This document shows, in pieces, positions 41,356 to 50,297 of a stretch of 64,000 bases of DNA. The stretch covers positions 1 through 64,000 of the forward strand of contig JAGOAX010000001.1 of NCBI GenBank assembly GCA_017983695.1, written 5' to 3'. The translations under genes were made by a program, and so were the position numbers. Source of the stretch: Ferruginibacter sp. (GTDB taxonomy: Bacteria > Bacteroidota > Bacteroidia > Chitinophagales > Chitinophagaceae). The notes under the pieces are model-generated. The model saw nothing but the letters and a program-made list of their open reading frames with translations, searched no databases and was not told the origin of the DNA. Position 1 is the stretch's first letter. Every line of letters begins with the position of its first letter.

Positions 41356-41994
41356 ATGAGAACACATCTTAAAAAAGACGAAAAACTTTTAATCATAATC
41401 AGGCAGCACTGGATAAAACTGGCGCTGCCTTTTTTTGCATGGCTGTTGCTGGCCATATTGTTACTGGCCTTTATAAAAAATTATAAAGTTGACCTTATCA
41501 TTATTTTATTAACGGCCATTTACCCCATGATAGAATACATTAACTGGAAATACAACCTGTGGGCCGTTACCAATATGAGGGTGGTTGACGAAAGCGGTTT
41601 TTTTACCCGTTACTCCAAAGAAAGTCCGCTGGATAAAATTAACAATGTAGAATACGATCAGCCGGTACTGGGCAGAATATTAGGCTACGGTAATGTGGAT
41701 ATACAAACCGCTGCCGAAATGGGAGAAACAAAATACACACTTATACACCACCCCAAATTATTGAAAGACACCATTACCCACGCACAGGAAGAATATAAAA
41801 AAAATCAGATCACCAGCCAGGCCACACAACTGGCACAGGCCATTGCCAAAACCACACCTGTTGCCGTTGCTGCACCTGCTCAATCGCAGCAAATGATTGC
41901 CGACGAACTGCATAAACTTTTTGAGCTGCTGCAAAAAGGCGCTATTACGCAAGAAGAATATTTGGCGCAGAAAAATAAGTTGTTGGGGAATTGA
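41356..41994 (+). CDS. PH-domain (bPH2/DUF304) membrane protein with SHOCT tail
   Basis: 212 residues. Two transmembrane helices (about 23-43 and 47-65) are followed by a bacterial PH-like domain of the DUF304 type (YNLWAVTNMRVVDESGFFTRYSKESPLDKINNVEYDQPVLGRILGYGNVDIQTA). A variable Ala/Gln/Thr linker leads to a C-terminal SHOCT motif (IADELHKLFELLQKGAITQEEYLAQKNKLL). SHOCT modules mediate oligomerisation. The role of such proteins is unknown. Confidence 0.82.
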   Translation: MRTHLKKDEKLLIIIRQHWIKLALPFFAWLLLAILLLAFIKNYKVDLIIILLTAIYPMIEYINWKYNLWAVTNMRVVDESGFFTRYSKESPLDKINNVEYDQPVLGRILGYGNVDIQTAAEMGETKYTLIHHPKLLKDTITHAQEEYKKNQITSQATQLAQAIAKTTPVAVAAPAQSQQMIADELHKLFELLQKGAITQEEYLAQKNKLLGN

Positions 41995-42054
41995 GTTTAG
42001 GGGGGGATACAGTATTAGTATAATTTAACACAGGCAACATAGACAATTTCGTTT

Positions 42055-42354
42055 ATGAAACAGATTTATAAAATAACATACCCCACTGGAAAAATTTATA
42101 TTGGTAAAGATAGCGTCGGAAGTCATCGATACTTTGGTAGTCCAGACATGAATATTATTAATGTTGACTTTGATACTCTTCCAAAAGAAATTAAACTTGA
42201 CTATACTATTAGAAAGCAAATTTTATGGGAATCAGAAAATGCCAGTGAAAAAGAACTTTCTGAAAAAGAAGTAGAATTTATTAATCAATTTCAATCTAAC
42301 AATCCAAAGATTGGTTACAATCAATGGCCAAAATATAAAACTCCAGGCAAATAA
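42055..42354 (+). CDS. GIY-YIG nuclease-like protein
   Basis: 99 residues. The N-terminus YKITYPTGKIYIGKDSVGSHRYFGSP carries the GIY-YIG pattern (GIY replaced by YKI, YIG kept) typical of T5orf172-like or endonuclease fragments. The C-terminal half is charged with no metal-site Glu clearly in place, although ELSEKEVEFINQF may contain it. It could be a small selfish nuclease or a domesticated remnant. AT-richer than the neighbours. Confidence 0.65.
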   Translation: MKQIYKITYPTGKIYIGKDSVGSHRYFGSPDMNIINVDFDTLPKEIKLDYTIRKQILWESENASEKELSEKEVEFINQFQSNNPKIGYNQWPKYKTPGK

Positions 42355-42411
42355 AATTTGGTAAGACAATAAAAATATTTTTGATTGATGGTGACCCAAA
42401 TGGAGAAAAAC

Positions 42412-42441
42412 AAAAAAGCTCACCGTCTTTCAACGATGAGC
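42412..42441 (-). terminator. Terminator after the DUF4394 gene
   Basis: On the minus strand GCTCATCG and CGGTGAGC form an 8-bp stem with one T-G pair, followed by TTTTTT. It lies 31 bases after the DUF4394 stop. Confidence 0.75.
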
Positions 42442-42471
42442 CCCCAAACCATAAAACTGCTTGCTATATAA

Positions 42472-44016
42472 TTAAAATCCTAAACCAACTGTAAAGCCCC
42501 TGGCATTTTTAGGGAAGTCGAATAATTTTGTTGCAGCACCCGTACCAATATTAATGCTGTATAATCCGTTGGTGGCACCCACAGTAAAAATGCCATAAGC
42601 AATGCCGGTAGTGCTGCCAATATCAAAACCATTTGCTGTTTCTATATTTATACCCAATGCACCCACCTCGGTCAACACACCATTATTAGGCGGGTTTTGC
42701 AAATACAATTTATCGGTGGTAACATCAATAACATATAAAGCCGTTTGTGTAGCGCCTGCATAATTAGTGGTGTATGCTGCAGCACTTACATTTGGTGTAC
42801 CGGGGTTTAATATACCATCCGTTGCTGCTACCAATCCTGTGTTAGGATCCATCCGTAAATTTTGCCCGTTGTTACCAATCACACGTATCCGGTCAACAGT
42901 CGGGTTAAAATCAAACCCATAACTTGTTCCGGTAAGCAGCGGTGCAAATACACCAGCGCCAACCATGGTAGCAGCACCACTCGATGTGTTGAGTGCATAT
43001 AACCTGCTGGTACTGCCCAATGCAAATAGCTGTCCGTTTACCGGGCGAAAATCAATACCTAAAATATTTTCGCCAGCCTGTAAACCGGTTATTGTTTTTG
43101 ATATTGGTGCATCTGCTTTGGTATGATTAAAGATGAGCAGGTTATTCATATCATCTACTGCATACGCAACAGGATTTGTTGGTATGGCAATGCCGGTAAT
43201 ATTATCCCCTGCACCAAAAATACCTAATGCCGTAGCTTTGCCCGTTGCAGTATCTATCTGAAATAAAGTTTGTTTACCCCCAACTGTTAATGCAGCCAAT
43301 GCTGTTTTTCCATCAGGAGAAATATCAAAACCACTTTCGCCTGTAGCCGTAATTTCAAGGCTGCCCACTTCGATCAGTGTGCCATTATTAGGCGGATTTT
43401 GTTTAAATAATTTATTTGATGCTACATCAATATCATATAATACTGTTGCCGTTGAGCCCGATACATTTCCTGAATAGGCCACCGAACTTACTGCTGGTGC
43501 AGCACCTCCGTTAATGCTGCCATCAACTGCGGCTACTGTTCCTGTTTCGGGGTTCAATCTTAAATTTTGCCCGGTATTAGTAACTACTCTTATCCTGTCA
43601 ACGGTGGGGTTAAAATCAAACCCTGCTGCTGCACCCGAAATGGCCGGTGTAAATGGCGTTGCACTTACGGCCCTTGCTACACCTGTTGTAGTATTGATAA
43701 CATACAATCGGCTGGTGCTTCCCAATGCATATAATTCTCCTGTGGCCGGCCTGAAGTCGATAGCCAAAATATTTTCGTTGGCCTGTAAACCGGTTACCAT
43801 AATTATTGCTTGTGCCGTGGTTGATGTTTTGGCATTGTATTTTATCAGCTGGTTGGTTGCTGATACACCAAAGAAAACCACATCGGGTTTTATAACAACC
43901 GGTGTGTTATCAATCGGCGGATTATCATCTTTTGTACAGGAACTTAAAGCCACAGAAAATAATATGGAAAAAGCCACAGGCTTAAGTATCGATTGTAGGG
44001 AATTTAAAATATGCAT
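42472..44016 (-). CDS. DUF4394 tandem-domain lipoprotein
   Basis: 514 residues with a lipobox (…SVALSSC). Two DUF4394 domains (about 45-275 and 282-512) each run IKYNAKT/LIFNHTK...QANENILAIDFRP...LYALGSTSRLYVINTTTG...GFDFNPTVDRIRVVTNTGQNLRLNP...AAVDG. The two halves are close copies, so this looks like an internal duplication. DUF4394 forms a propeller-like fold of unknown function. No operon partner is seen. Confidence 0.85.
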   Translation of the reverse strand: MHILNSLQSILKPVAFSILFSVALSSCTKDDNPPIDNTPVVIKPDVVFFGVSATNQLIKYNAKTSTTAQAIIMVTGLQANENILAIDFRPATGELYALGSTSRLYVINTTTGVARAVSATPFTPAISGAAAGFDFNPTVDRIRVVTNTGQNLRLNPETGTVAAVDGSINGGAAPAVSSVAYSGNVSGSTATVLYDIDVASNKLFKQNPPNNGTLIEVGSLEITATGESGFDISPDGKTALAALTVGGKQTLFQIDTATGKATALGIFGAGDNITGIAIPTNPVAYAVDDMNNLLIFNHTKADAPISKTITGLQAGENILGIDFRPVNGQLFALGSTSRLYALNTSSGAATMVGAGVFAPLLTGTSYGFDFNPTVDRIRVIGNNGQNLRMDPNTGLVAATDGILNPGTPNVSAAAYTTNYAGATQTALYVIDVTTDKLYLQNPPNNGVLTEVGALGINIETANGFDIGSTTGIAYGIFTVGATNGLYSINIGTGAATKLFDFPKNARGFTVGLGF

Positions 44017-44163
44017 AGCGCAAGTTTTTTAGTTAAAGATTTTAATTGTCCAGTTCATCTACGAGAGTTTAGTAGTAGCGGTTTTAAAAAATGAAAACTA
44101 TTTTTACAGCACTATTTTGCAGAAATTTGCAATACATTACAGTACAAAATACCGGTAAAGAAT

Positions 44164-45192
44164 ATGGTAAACATTATGCGTAGCCTCCTGCTGCTGGTTG
44201 TTTTTATTTCTTTTAAAACACCCGGCCCTTTAAAAAAGGAGCTTAAAAATGACACTGCATTACAAGGAGTAGAACAATGGTTTGCCGCATGGGAACTGGT
44301 TTGTAAAGAGGTCTATAAAATTGATACCTTAAAGCCAGTTGAATTTGTATTTTTTGATGATACGTATATTTATTCCACATCGGCTGTATCAATAGCCGAA
44401 GGTGAAATAATTGAAGGGCCGGAGTTGTTTAAAAAAAAGCTGGGTTGGAAAAGAGCATTGCATAACGGAAAAATTACACTCCCCGATAAGCAGGTTGTAC
44501 CTGTTGGTTTAATGTCTTTTGCATCGGCACTGGAAACCGGGAATAAGAATTCTTTTTTTGTAATGCCCCTGCCTGAATTCTGGAAAACCGCCGGTGTGCA
44601 AAGCAAAGAATTAGGATTAGACAATCTTGTTACGGGAGTTTTTTTACACGAATTTTCTCACACACAACAGATGCAGAATTTTGGTAAAAAAATGACGGCG
44701 TACGAGCAGCAGTATAAATTTGAGACCGCATTTTCTGATGATATCATCCAGGATTATTTTGAGAAAGACTCAATATATAACGCAGGCTTTAGAAATGAAA
44801 CAGCTTTATTTTATGCAGCTGCCGGCAATAAAAATAAAACCAAATTAAAAGCCTTAACCAAACAGGCACTTGAAAATTTAATTGTACGCCAAAACAAATA
44901 TTTTACTGCTGGTAAAAAACATTTTAAAGAGATTGACGATTTCTTTTTAACCATGGAAGGGCTGGGACAATTTACCATGTATGCATGGCTCATTCACCCC
45001 AAAGGCGGAAATATTCCCGTTGATATTGCATTGAAGGGAGTAAGGCGTGGAGGAAAATCATGGTCGCAGGAAGAAGGCCTGGCGTTGTTTTTAATATTAG
45101 AGAAATTATCAAAACCCGAACGCTGGTGTAAACTGATGTTTGGCAACAAAACCGAAAGTGCAATTAAATTAATTGCCGCCAAAATAAAATAG
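44164..45192 (+). CDS. Secreted hypothetical protein with HExxH-type zinc motif
   Basis: 342 residues; ATG at 44164 or 44176, either giving a signal peptide. The segment TGVFLHEFSHTQQM has H162-E163-x-x-H166, the HExxH signature of zinc metalloproteases, and EEGLALFLILEKL further on may supply another ligand. I do not recognise the family. A secreted peptidase is likely by motif but not proven. Confidence 0.6.
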   Translation: MVNIMRSLLLLVVFISFKTPGPLKKELKNDTALQGVEQWFAAWELVCKEVYKIDTLKPVEFVFFDDTYIYSTSAVSIAEGEIIEGPELFKKKLGWKRALHNGKITLPDKQVVPVGLMSFASALETGNKNSFFVMPLPEFWKTAGVQSKELGLDNLVTGVFLHEFSHTQQMQNFGKKMTAYEQQYKFETAFSDDIIQDYFEKDSIYNAGFRNETALFYAAAGNKNKTKLKALTKQALENLIVRQNKYFTAGKKHFKEIDDFFLTMEGLGQFTMYAWLIHPKGGNIPVDIALKGVRRGGKSWSQEEGLALFLILEKLSKPERWCKLMFGNKTESAIKLIAAKIK

Positions 45193-45344
45193 CCCTTACA
45201 ATACTCTGCTGCTGCAATAGTGCAGTTATTGTTCTATTCATAAATTATTACCTTATTGTAGTATTGCAGACAACTTGCAATTATGCCTAAGCAGTTGTAA
45301 ATTGCTAAAACAACCGCTGGTTACTAAAATTTAAACTCTGCAAA

Positions 45345-46034
45345 ATGAAAAGATTGTTACTGCCGTTATTGTTGTCTTTGTTTTTAATACCTGCTATTAC
45401 AACTGCACAGGTAATACTGCCCGAAAAAGAAGTAACGCAAATTTTTACTGCTGCGGTAAAAACCCAGTTTAATATACAATACCCAATTTTCAGGGTGTAT
45501 AAATACATAGATAAAGCAGGACAGTTTTATACAGTGCTAACAGAAAGCCGGGATTCGATCGGCAGCAATAAAGATACCATCAGCCATAATATAAAAGCAG
45601 TAACATTAAAAAGTGAAAATGGCAAACTATCAAAAGCCTGGGAACTTAGTGATGCTGCAGATAAAGCAAAAAAAGGAGAACAGGCAATTTGGTTCTGGAG
45701 TAAATACATAGATTTTAAAGACCTGGATAAAGATGCTATGACTGAAGCCATAATTGTATATGGTACCGAAGGAGCTAATCATTTTGAAGATGGCCGCATC
45801 GGCATAGTAATTTTTTACAAAGGACAAAAAACAATGGTACGGCAGCAAAACGGCACTCTTGATTTTGAAAGAAAGCTACAGGTTGAAAAAAGTTTTTATG
45901 CTTTACCCAAACCAATTCAACATACCGTTATTGAAAAAATGAAAGCGTTGGCAAAAAAATGGCAGGCCATTTTTCCGGTTGGCTGGGAGCAGGCAATGGC
46001 AAAAAAACAAACCGTTATCACCGGAAAAAATTAA
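45345..46034 (+). CDS. Secreted hypothetical protein (M949_RS01915-like)
   Basis: 229 residues with a signal peptide (…PAITTAQ). The core IWFWSKYIDFKDLDKDAMTEAIIVYGTEGANHFEDGRIGIVIFYKGQK has an Asp-rich repeat-like DxDxD segment (LDKDAMTE) that may bind Ca2+. It resembles a Bacteroidota family annotated as M949_RS01915, a link I hold only loosely. Function unknown. Confidence 0.5.
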   Translation: MKRLLLPLLLSLFLIPAITTAQVILPEKEVTQIFTAAVKTQFNIQYPIFRVYKYIDKAGQFYTVLTESRDSIGSNKDTISHNIKAVTLKSENGKLSKAWELSDAADKAKKGEQAIWFWSKYIDFKDLDKDAMTEAIIVYGTEGANHFEDGRIGIVIFYKGQKTMVRQQNGTLDFERKLQVEKSFYALPKPIQHTVIEKMKALAKKWQAIFPVGWEQAMAKKQTVITGKN

Positions 46035-46129
46035 ACAAAAATATGTTTGGTATTATTATTTTCATTGAAACGGCGTAAACAGGTAACGGCTTTTAAATAG
46101 ATAGTACCATATAAAAAGTATCATTCATA

Positions 46130-46167
46130 AAAAAACCAGTCCCCTACATTCTGGGGACTGGTTTTTT
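46130..46167. terminator. Bidirectional terminator at the 3' end of the pentose operon
   Basis: AAAAAACCAGTCCCC (46130-46144) pairs with GGGGACTGGTTTTTT (46153-46167), a perfect 15-bp stem with A and T runs on both flanks. It lies between the convergent hypothetical gene and the symporter gene. Confidence 0.9.
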
Positions 46168-46189
46168 ATTATAAGTTCATTACCTTTTC

Positions 46190-47929
46190 TTACCAGAATC
46201 TTACATAGATCATGGTAAGTATTAATAAAGTTGCTACAATCATTGCAATTGTTGTAGGTTTCAACTTAAACATACTGCTGTCAATTTCAAATGCTTTTGG
46301 ATTTACCTTAGGTCCGGCAAGGCTAATACAAACCATTGTTGCTACCGTAATAAAGAAAGACCAGCCCATGTTAATAAGGAATGGGATTTCAACAATGGTT
46401 TTCAATACACCCTTTTCCATTTTCTGGTATTCAAAAGCGGTGTACATCCAGGTTTCTTTACCAAAAATATCAACTGCATAATTATTAAAGAATATAGCCA
46501 GTACAAACCCGAGAATCAATCCTACTAATGCCGCTGCACCGGTAGTGCGTTTCCAAAAGAATCCGAGAATAAACATGGCAAATACACCCGGGCTGATGAA
46601 GCCGGTATATTTTTGAATAAATGTAAAACCACCTTCTCCACCAATGCCCAGCAAATCTTTCCATGTAAAAAGAATGGCGATGATCATTGAAACAAATACC
46701 GTCATCCTGCCTGTCCAAACCATTTTCTTTTCATCAGAATCCTTGTTGATATACTTTTTATAAATATCCAATGTAAATATGGTGGAGATACTGTTTGCCT
46801 TTCCTGCAAGGGATGCAACAATTGCTGCAGTTAATGCTGCTATGGCCAACCCTTTTAAACCGGCTGGTAAAAAAGCCAGTATGGCTGAGTAGGCGCCGTC
46901 TTTACCACCTTCAAAACCCGGCAATTGATTATTTTTATACAATACATAAGCTGCTATACCAGGTAACATTACAATTATCGGCATCATCAATTTCATAAAG
47001 CCTGCAAATAAAATACCCGTACGTGCTGTTTCTAAATTTGCACCCAAAGCCCTTTGAGTAATGTATTGGTTACATCCCCAGTAATTAAGGTTAACTATCC
47101 ATTGCCCTGCAAAATACATAGCAATGCCCGGCAGTACCACATACTTTTGAATATCCAGATTTTCCGGCATATCAATAGTTGCCGTGGTGACCGAAGGTTT
47201 AGGTAGTATCATATGAAAATGTTCCGGCGCCTGGCCCAATAAAGTTTTAAAGCCATCAATAACACTACCGCTTGCTACTCCATTTATTCTTTCATCTACT
47301 ATTTGAAGTGCCAGGTAAATTGTTGCCAAACCTCCTATAATTAAAACCCCAACCTGTATAACATCGGTATAGCCAATTACCTTCATACCACCCAATGTAA
47401 TGATGAGCGCCATTGCCATTAATACAATCATTACAAGATGTAAATATTCCTGGTTAGGCCCACCACCTAATAATTGATCAATAGCTACAGAACCTAAATA
47501 CAATATTGAAGTGAAGTTTACAAATACATATAAAAACAACCAGAAGATGGCCATGATTAAAGACACCGATTCGTTATACCGTGTTTTTAAAAACTGCGGC
47601 ATGGTATAAATCTTGTTCTTTAAATAAATTGGTATAAACCAGATTGCAATTATTATTAAAGCTATTGCAGCAATCCATTCATACGCCGCTACCGAAATAC
47701 CAACAAAAAAGCCTTCGCCGCTCATACCTATAAACTGCTCGGCACTAATGTTTGAAGCAATAAGCGAAGCACCGATAGCCCACCATGTAAGCGATCCTTC
47801 TGCCAAAAAGAAATCATGGGTATCCATAGAAGCCTTTTTCTTACGGTTATATATCCAATAACCATAGCCGGCTACTATTACAAAGTAAATCAGAAAAACA
47901 ACATAGTCTATTGATGCTAATCCTTTCAT
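46190..47929 (-). CDS. Sodium/solute symporter (SSS family), probable pentose transporter
   Basis: 579 residues with about 14 transmembrane helices, family SSS (SGLT-like). It opens IDYVVFLIYFVIVAGYGYWIYNRK. The core has LIASNISAEQFIGMSGEGFFVGISVAAYEW and GGMKVIGYTDVIQVGVLIIGG, and the Na+-site helix ALTAAIVASLAGKANSISTIFTLDIY is present. Last gene of the minus-strand pentose operon, 51 bases after araA. Arabinose/xylose uptake is inferred from context. Confidence 0.87.
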   Translation of the reverse strand: MKGLASIDYVVFLIYFVIVAGYGYWIYNRKKKASMDTHDFFLAEGSLTWWAIGASLIASNISAEQFIGMSGEGFFVGISVAAYEWIAAIALIIIAIWFIPIYLKNKIYTMPQFLKTRYNESVSLIMAIFWLFLYVFVNFTSILYLGSVAIDQLLGGGPNQEYLHLVMIVLMAMALIITLGGMKVIGYTDVIQVGVLIIGGLATIYLALQIVDERINGVASGSVIDGFKTLLGQAPEHFHMILPKPSVTTATIDMPENLDIQKYVVLPGIAMYFAGQWIVNLNYWGCNQYITQRALGANLETARTGILFAGFMKLMMPIIVMLPGIAAYVLYKNNQLPGFEGGKDGAYSAILAFLPAGLKGLAIAALTAAIVASLAGKANSISTIFTLDIYKKYINKDSDEKKMVWTGRMTVFVSMIIAILFTWKDLLGIGGEGGFTFIQKYTGFISPGVFAMFILGFFWKRTTGAAALVGLILGFVLAIFFNNYAVDIFGKETWMYTAFEYQKMEKGVLKTIVEIPFLINMGWSFFITVATMVCISLAGPKVNPKAFEIDSSMFKLKPTTIAMIVATLLILTMIYVRFW

Positions 47930-47980
47930 AATGCAAGTTTTGTTTTTAAAAAGTGGTAGTTTATTTTATATTATCAAGCT

Positions 47981-49486
47981 TTATTTGGTTTTGTAAAATA
48001 CATCATTCCATCTTAATTCATTCTTTAAATTGTAAATGTTAGTATCCTTATTAATACAAACAAATTCAATTCCTGCCATGGCTGCAAAGTCTTCCATATT
48101 TTCTGCCGTTAAATTCTGGCTGTAACCGGTATGGTGTGCACCGCCTCCATATATCCATGCTGCGCAGGCTGTTTGCATATTAGGATGAGGTTTCCACAAC
48201 ACTCTTGCCACAGGTAATTTAGGCAGCTCATGTGTTGCTTTAACAGCATCAACAGTATTTACCAATAACCTGAAACGGTTGCCCATATCCATCAACGAAG
48301 CATTGAGTGCGGCTCCTGCGCCAACATTAAATACCAAACGTACCGGGTCAGCTTTGCCACCAATACCTAATGGATGAATTTCGCAACTTGGTTTTCCGCT
48401 GGCAATACTTGGACAAATTTCCAGCATATGACTTCCTAAAACCATTTCGTTACCGGGTTCAAAATGATAGGTATAATCTTCCATAAAAGAATTACCACCG
48501 GGTAAACCGCTTCCCATAACTTTCATCGCTCTTACCAATGCAGAAGTTTTCCAATCGCCTTCACCACCAAAGCCATAACCATCGGCCATTAAACGTTGCG
48601 TGGCAATACCTGGTAATTGTGGTAAGCCGTGCAGGTCTTCAAATGTATCGGTAAAGCCTTTGTAATTTCCTTCTTCTAAAAACTTACGCATGCCCAATTC
48701 CATTTTGGCGGCATCACGTAAAGACTGATGTTGTGCATTGCCCTTTTTTAAGGAAGGCATTAATTTATACAGCTCAGCATATTCATCGCACAATTTTGTA
48801 ACGGCTGTTTCTCTTATCCCGTTAATTACACCGACCAGGTCGCCGATGCCATAAGTGTTTACACTATAACCAAATTTTAATTCTGCTTCTACTTTATCGC
48901 CATCTGTAACAGCAACATAACGCATGTTATCACCAAAGCGTACAAATTTTGCACCCTGCCAGTCATTCCATCCCAGGGCCGATCTTGTCCAGCCTGCAAT
49001 TTGTGCAATTACATTTTTATCCTGCCAATGCCCTACCACTACTTTTCTTTCCATACGCATACGGCTCATCATAAATCCAAACTCACGGTCGCCGTGAGCC
49101 GACTGGTTCAGGTTCATAAAATCCATATCAATATCGCCCCATGGAATATCCCGATTGAATTGCGTGTGCAAATGCAACAAAGGTTTTTGCAAAATTTTTA
49201 ATCCATTGATCCACATTTTTGCAGGAGAAAAAGTGTGCATCCAGGTAATGATACCGATACAGTTTTTTGATGCATTGGCGTCGATAATTAAATTGTAAAT
49301 CTCTTCGGTGGATTTTAAAACGGGTTTAAAAACTATTTTAACAGGAATATTTGCTGCATCATTCAGTGTTTTTGCAACTAATGTGGAATGTTTAGCCACT
49401 TGCTTTAAAGTTTCCTCGCCATATAAATTCTGGCTGCCTGTGGCAAACCAAACTTCCAGTCCTTTTGTGTTTATACTTTTGTTCAT
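47981..49486 (-). CDS. araA: L-arabinose isomerase
   Basis: 501 residues, the usual length. It converts L-arabinose to L-ribulose using Mn2+. Recognisable segments are [19 protein letters not shown] at the start, [59 protein letters not shown] and the late [10 protein letters not shown]. Metal ligands are the family Glu/His residues in EGDW/EVCP and HH segments. First step of arabinose catabolism, with araB and araD in the same cluster. Confidence 0.97.
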   Translation of the reverse strand: MNKSINTKGLEVWFATGSQNLYGEETLKQVAKHSTLVAKTLNDAANIPVKIVFKPVLKSTEEIYNLIIDANASKNCIGIITWMHTFSPAKMWINGLKILQKPLLHLHTQFNRDIPWGDIDMDFMNLNQSAHGDREFGFMMSRMRMERKVVVGHWQDKNVIAQIAGWTRSALGWNDWQGAKFVRFGDNMRYVAVTDGDKVEAELKFGYSVNTYGIGDLVGVINGIRETAVTKLCDEYAELYKLMPSLKKGNAQHQSLRDAAKMELGMRKFLEEGNYKGFTDTFEDLHGLPQLPGIATQRLMADGYGFGGEGDWKTSALVRAMKVMGSGLPGGNSFMEDYTYHFEPGNEMVLGSHMLEICPSIASGKPSCEIHPLGIGGKADPVRLVFNVGAGAALNASLMDMGNRFRLLVNTVDAVKATHELPKLPVARVLWKPHPNMQTACAAWIYGGGAHHTGYSQNLTAENMEDFAAMAGIEFVCINKDTNIYNLKNELRWNDVFYKTK

Positions 49487-49648
49487 GTTGTTTACCCCAA
49501 AGGGATTATTTATGTTATTAATAGTTTTTTGTTACCAGCATTTGTTTTTCATGGCGGCATCGTTGCGTCGCACTCTTTAACAATATCTCTTTATTCAACT
49601 TTTATCTAAGCATAGCTGTTGGTCAGGCAGCCAACAACGGCTAAAGAT

Positions 49649-50269
49649 TTATCCCGCCATCAAAAACTCTTGAAATTTTACATGCCCATTCTTTAATATT
49701 TTAAATCGATAAATATAATTTGCTTCCGCCACTTCATATTCACTATCAGAAATTTTGTACGGTGTATTCGTTGCTAAATTCAATTCAAAAATTCTCAGGC
49801 TTTTATCGTAAGTTATATGAAGCTTGTAAGTAGTGTTACTGACTTTTATAATACCACTTTCAGCATGGCCGTTTTTTAAAACATTTTCTAGCTTAATTTT
49901 TAAAAAACATTTTGCCAATTGTTTCGGAAATATTTTTGCAAAATGCATATCAAAATCTTTTTCACCAAATGGTTTGGAAGGGTGTTTTATTTTGTCAATC
50001 GCTTTTTCATTATCGGAATAAACCAAATACCATAATTCATTCCCTTCACTTTTAACAGGAAAATCAAAGAAGGTTTTTGCTTTTAATTTATTTGAAGTAT
50101 AAAGTGCATCACGTAATTGCCGTAAATTATAAATCCAATATGAAGTATCTTTTTGCCTGAAATCATTATTCTGCAAAATGGTATCTTTTTTACCTGCTGA
50201 TCGCTTTTCCTGTGAAAAGGCGCAGAATGACCATGATATAAAAAACAGAATGAAAAGTATTTTAGTCAT
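49649..50269 (-). CDS. Hypothetical secreted protein inside the pentose cluster
   Basis: 206 residues with a signal peptide (…SWSFCAFSQ). I recognise no domain. The body is a mixed alpha/beta domain with WYLVYSDNEKAIDKIK and YRFKILKNGHVKFQEF. It lies in line between the GH127 and araA genes on the same strand, with about 160 bases to araA. Its place suggests, but does not prove, a role in the locus. Confidence 0.6.
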   Translation of the reverse strand: MTKILFILFFISWSFCAFSQEKRSAGKKDTILQNNDFRQKDTSYWIYNLRQLRDALYTSNKLKAKTFFDFPVKSEGNELWYLVYSDNEKAIDKIKHPSKPFGEKDFDMHFAKIFPKQLAKCFLKIKLENVLKNGHAESGIIKVSNTTYKLHITYDKSLRIFELNLATNTPYKISDSEYEVAEANYIYRFKILKNGHVKFQEFLMAG

Positions 50270-50297
50270 ATTAAATAATGATTAAGGTATTAAATAA

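Noticed and set aside
43514..44032. 172-residue ORF antisense to DUF4394
   Set aside because: Covers the tandem DUF4394 coding region and has no independent support.
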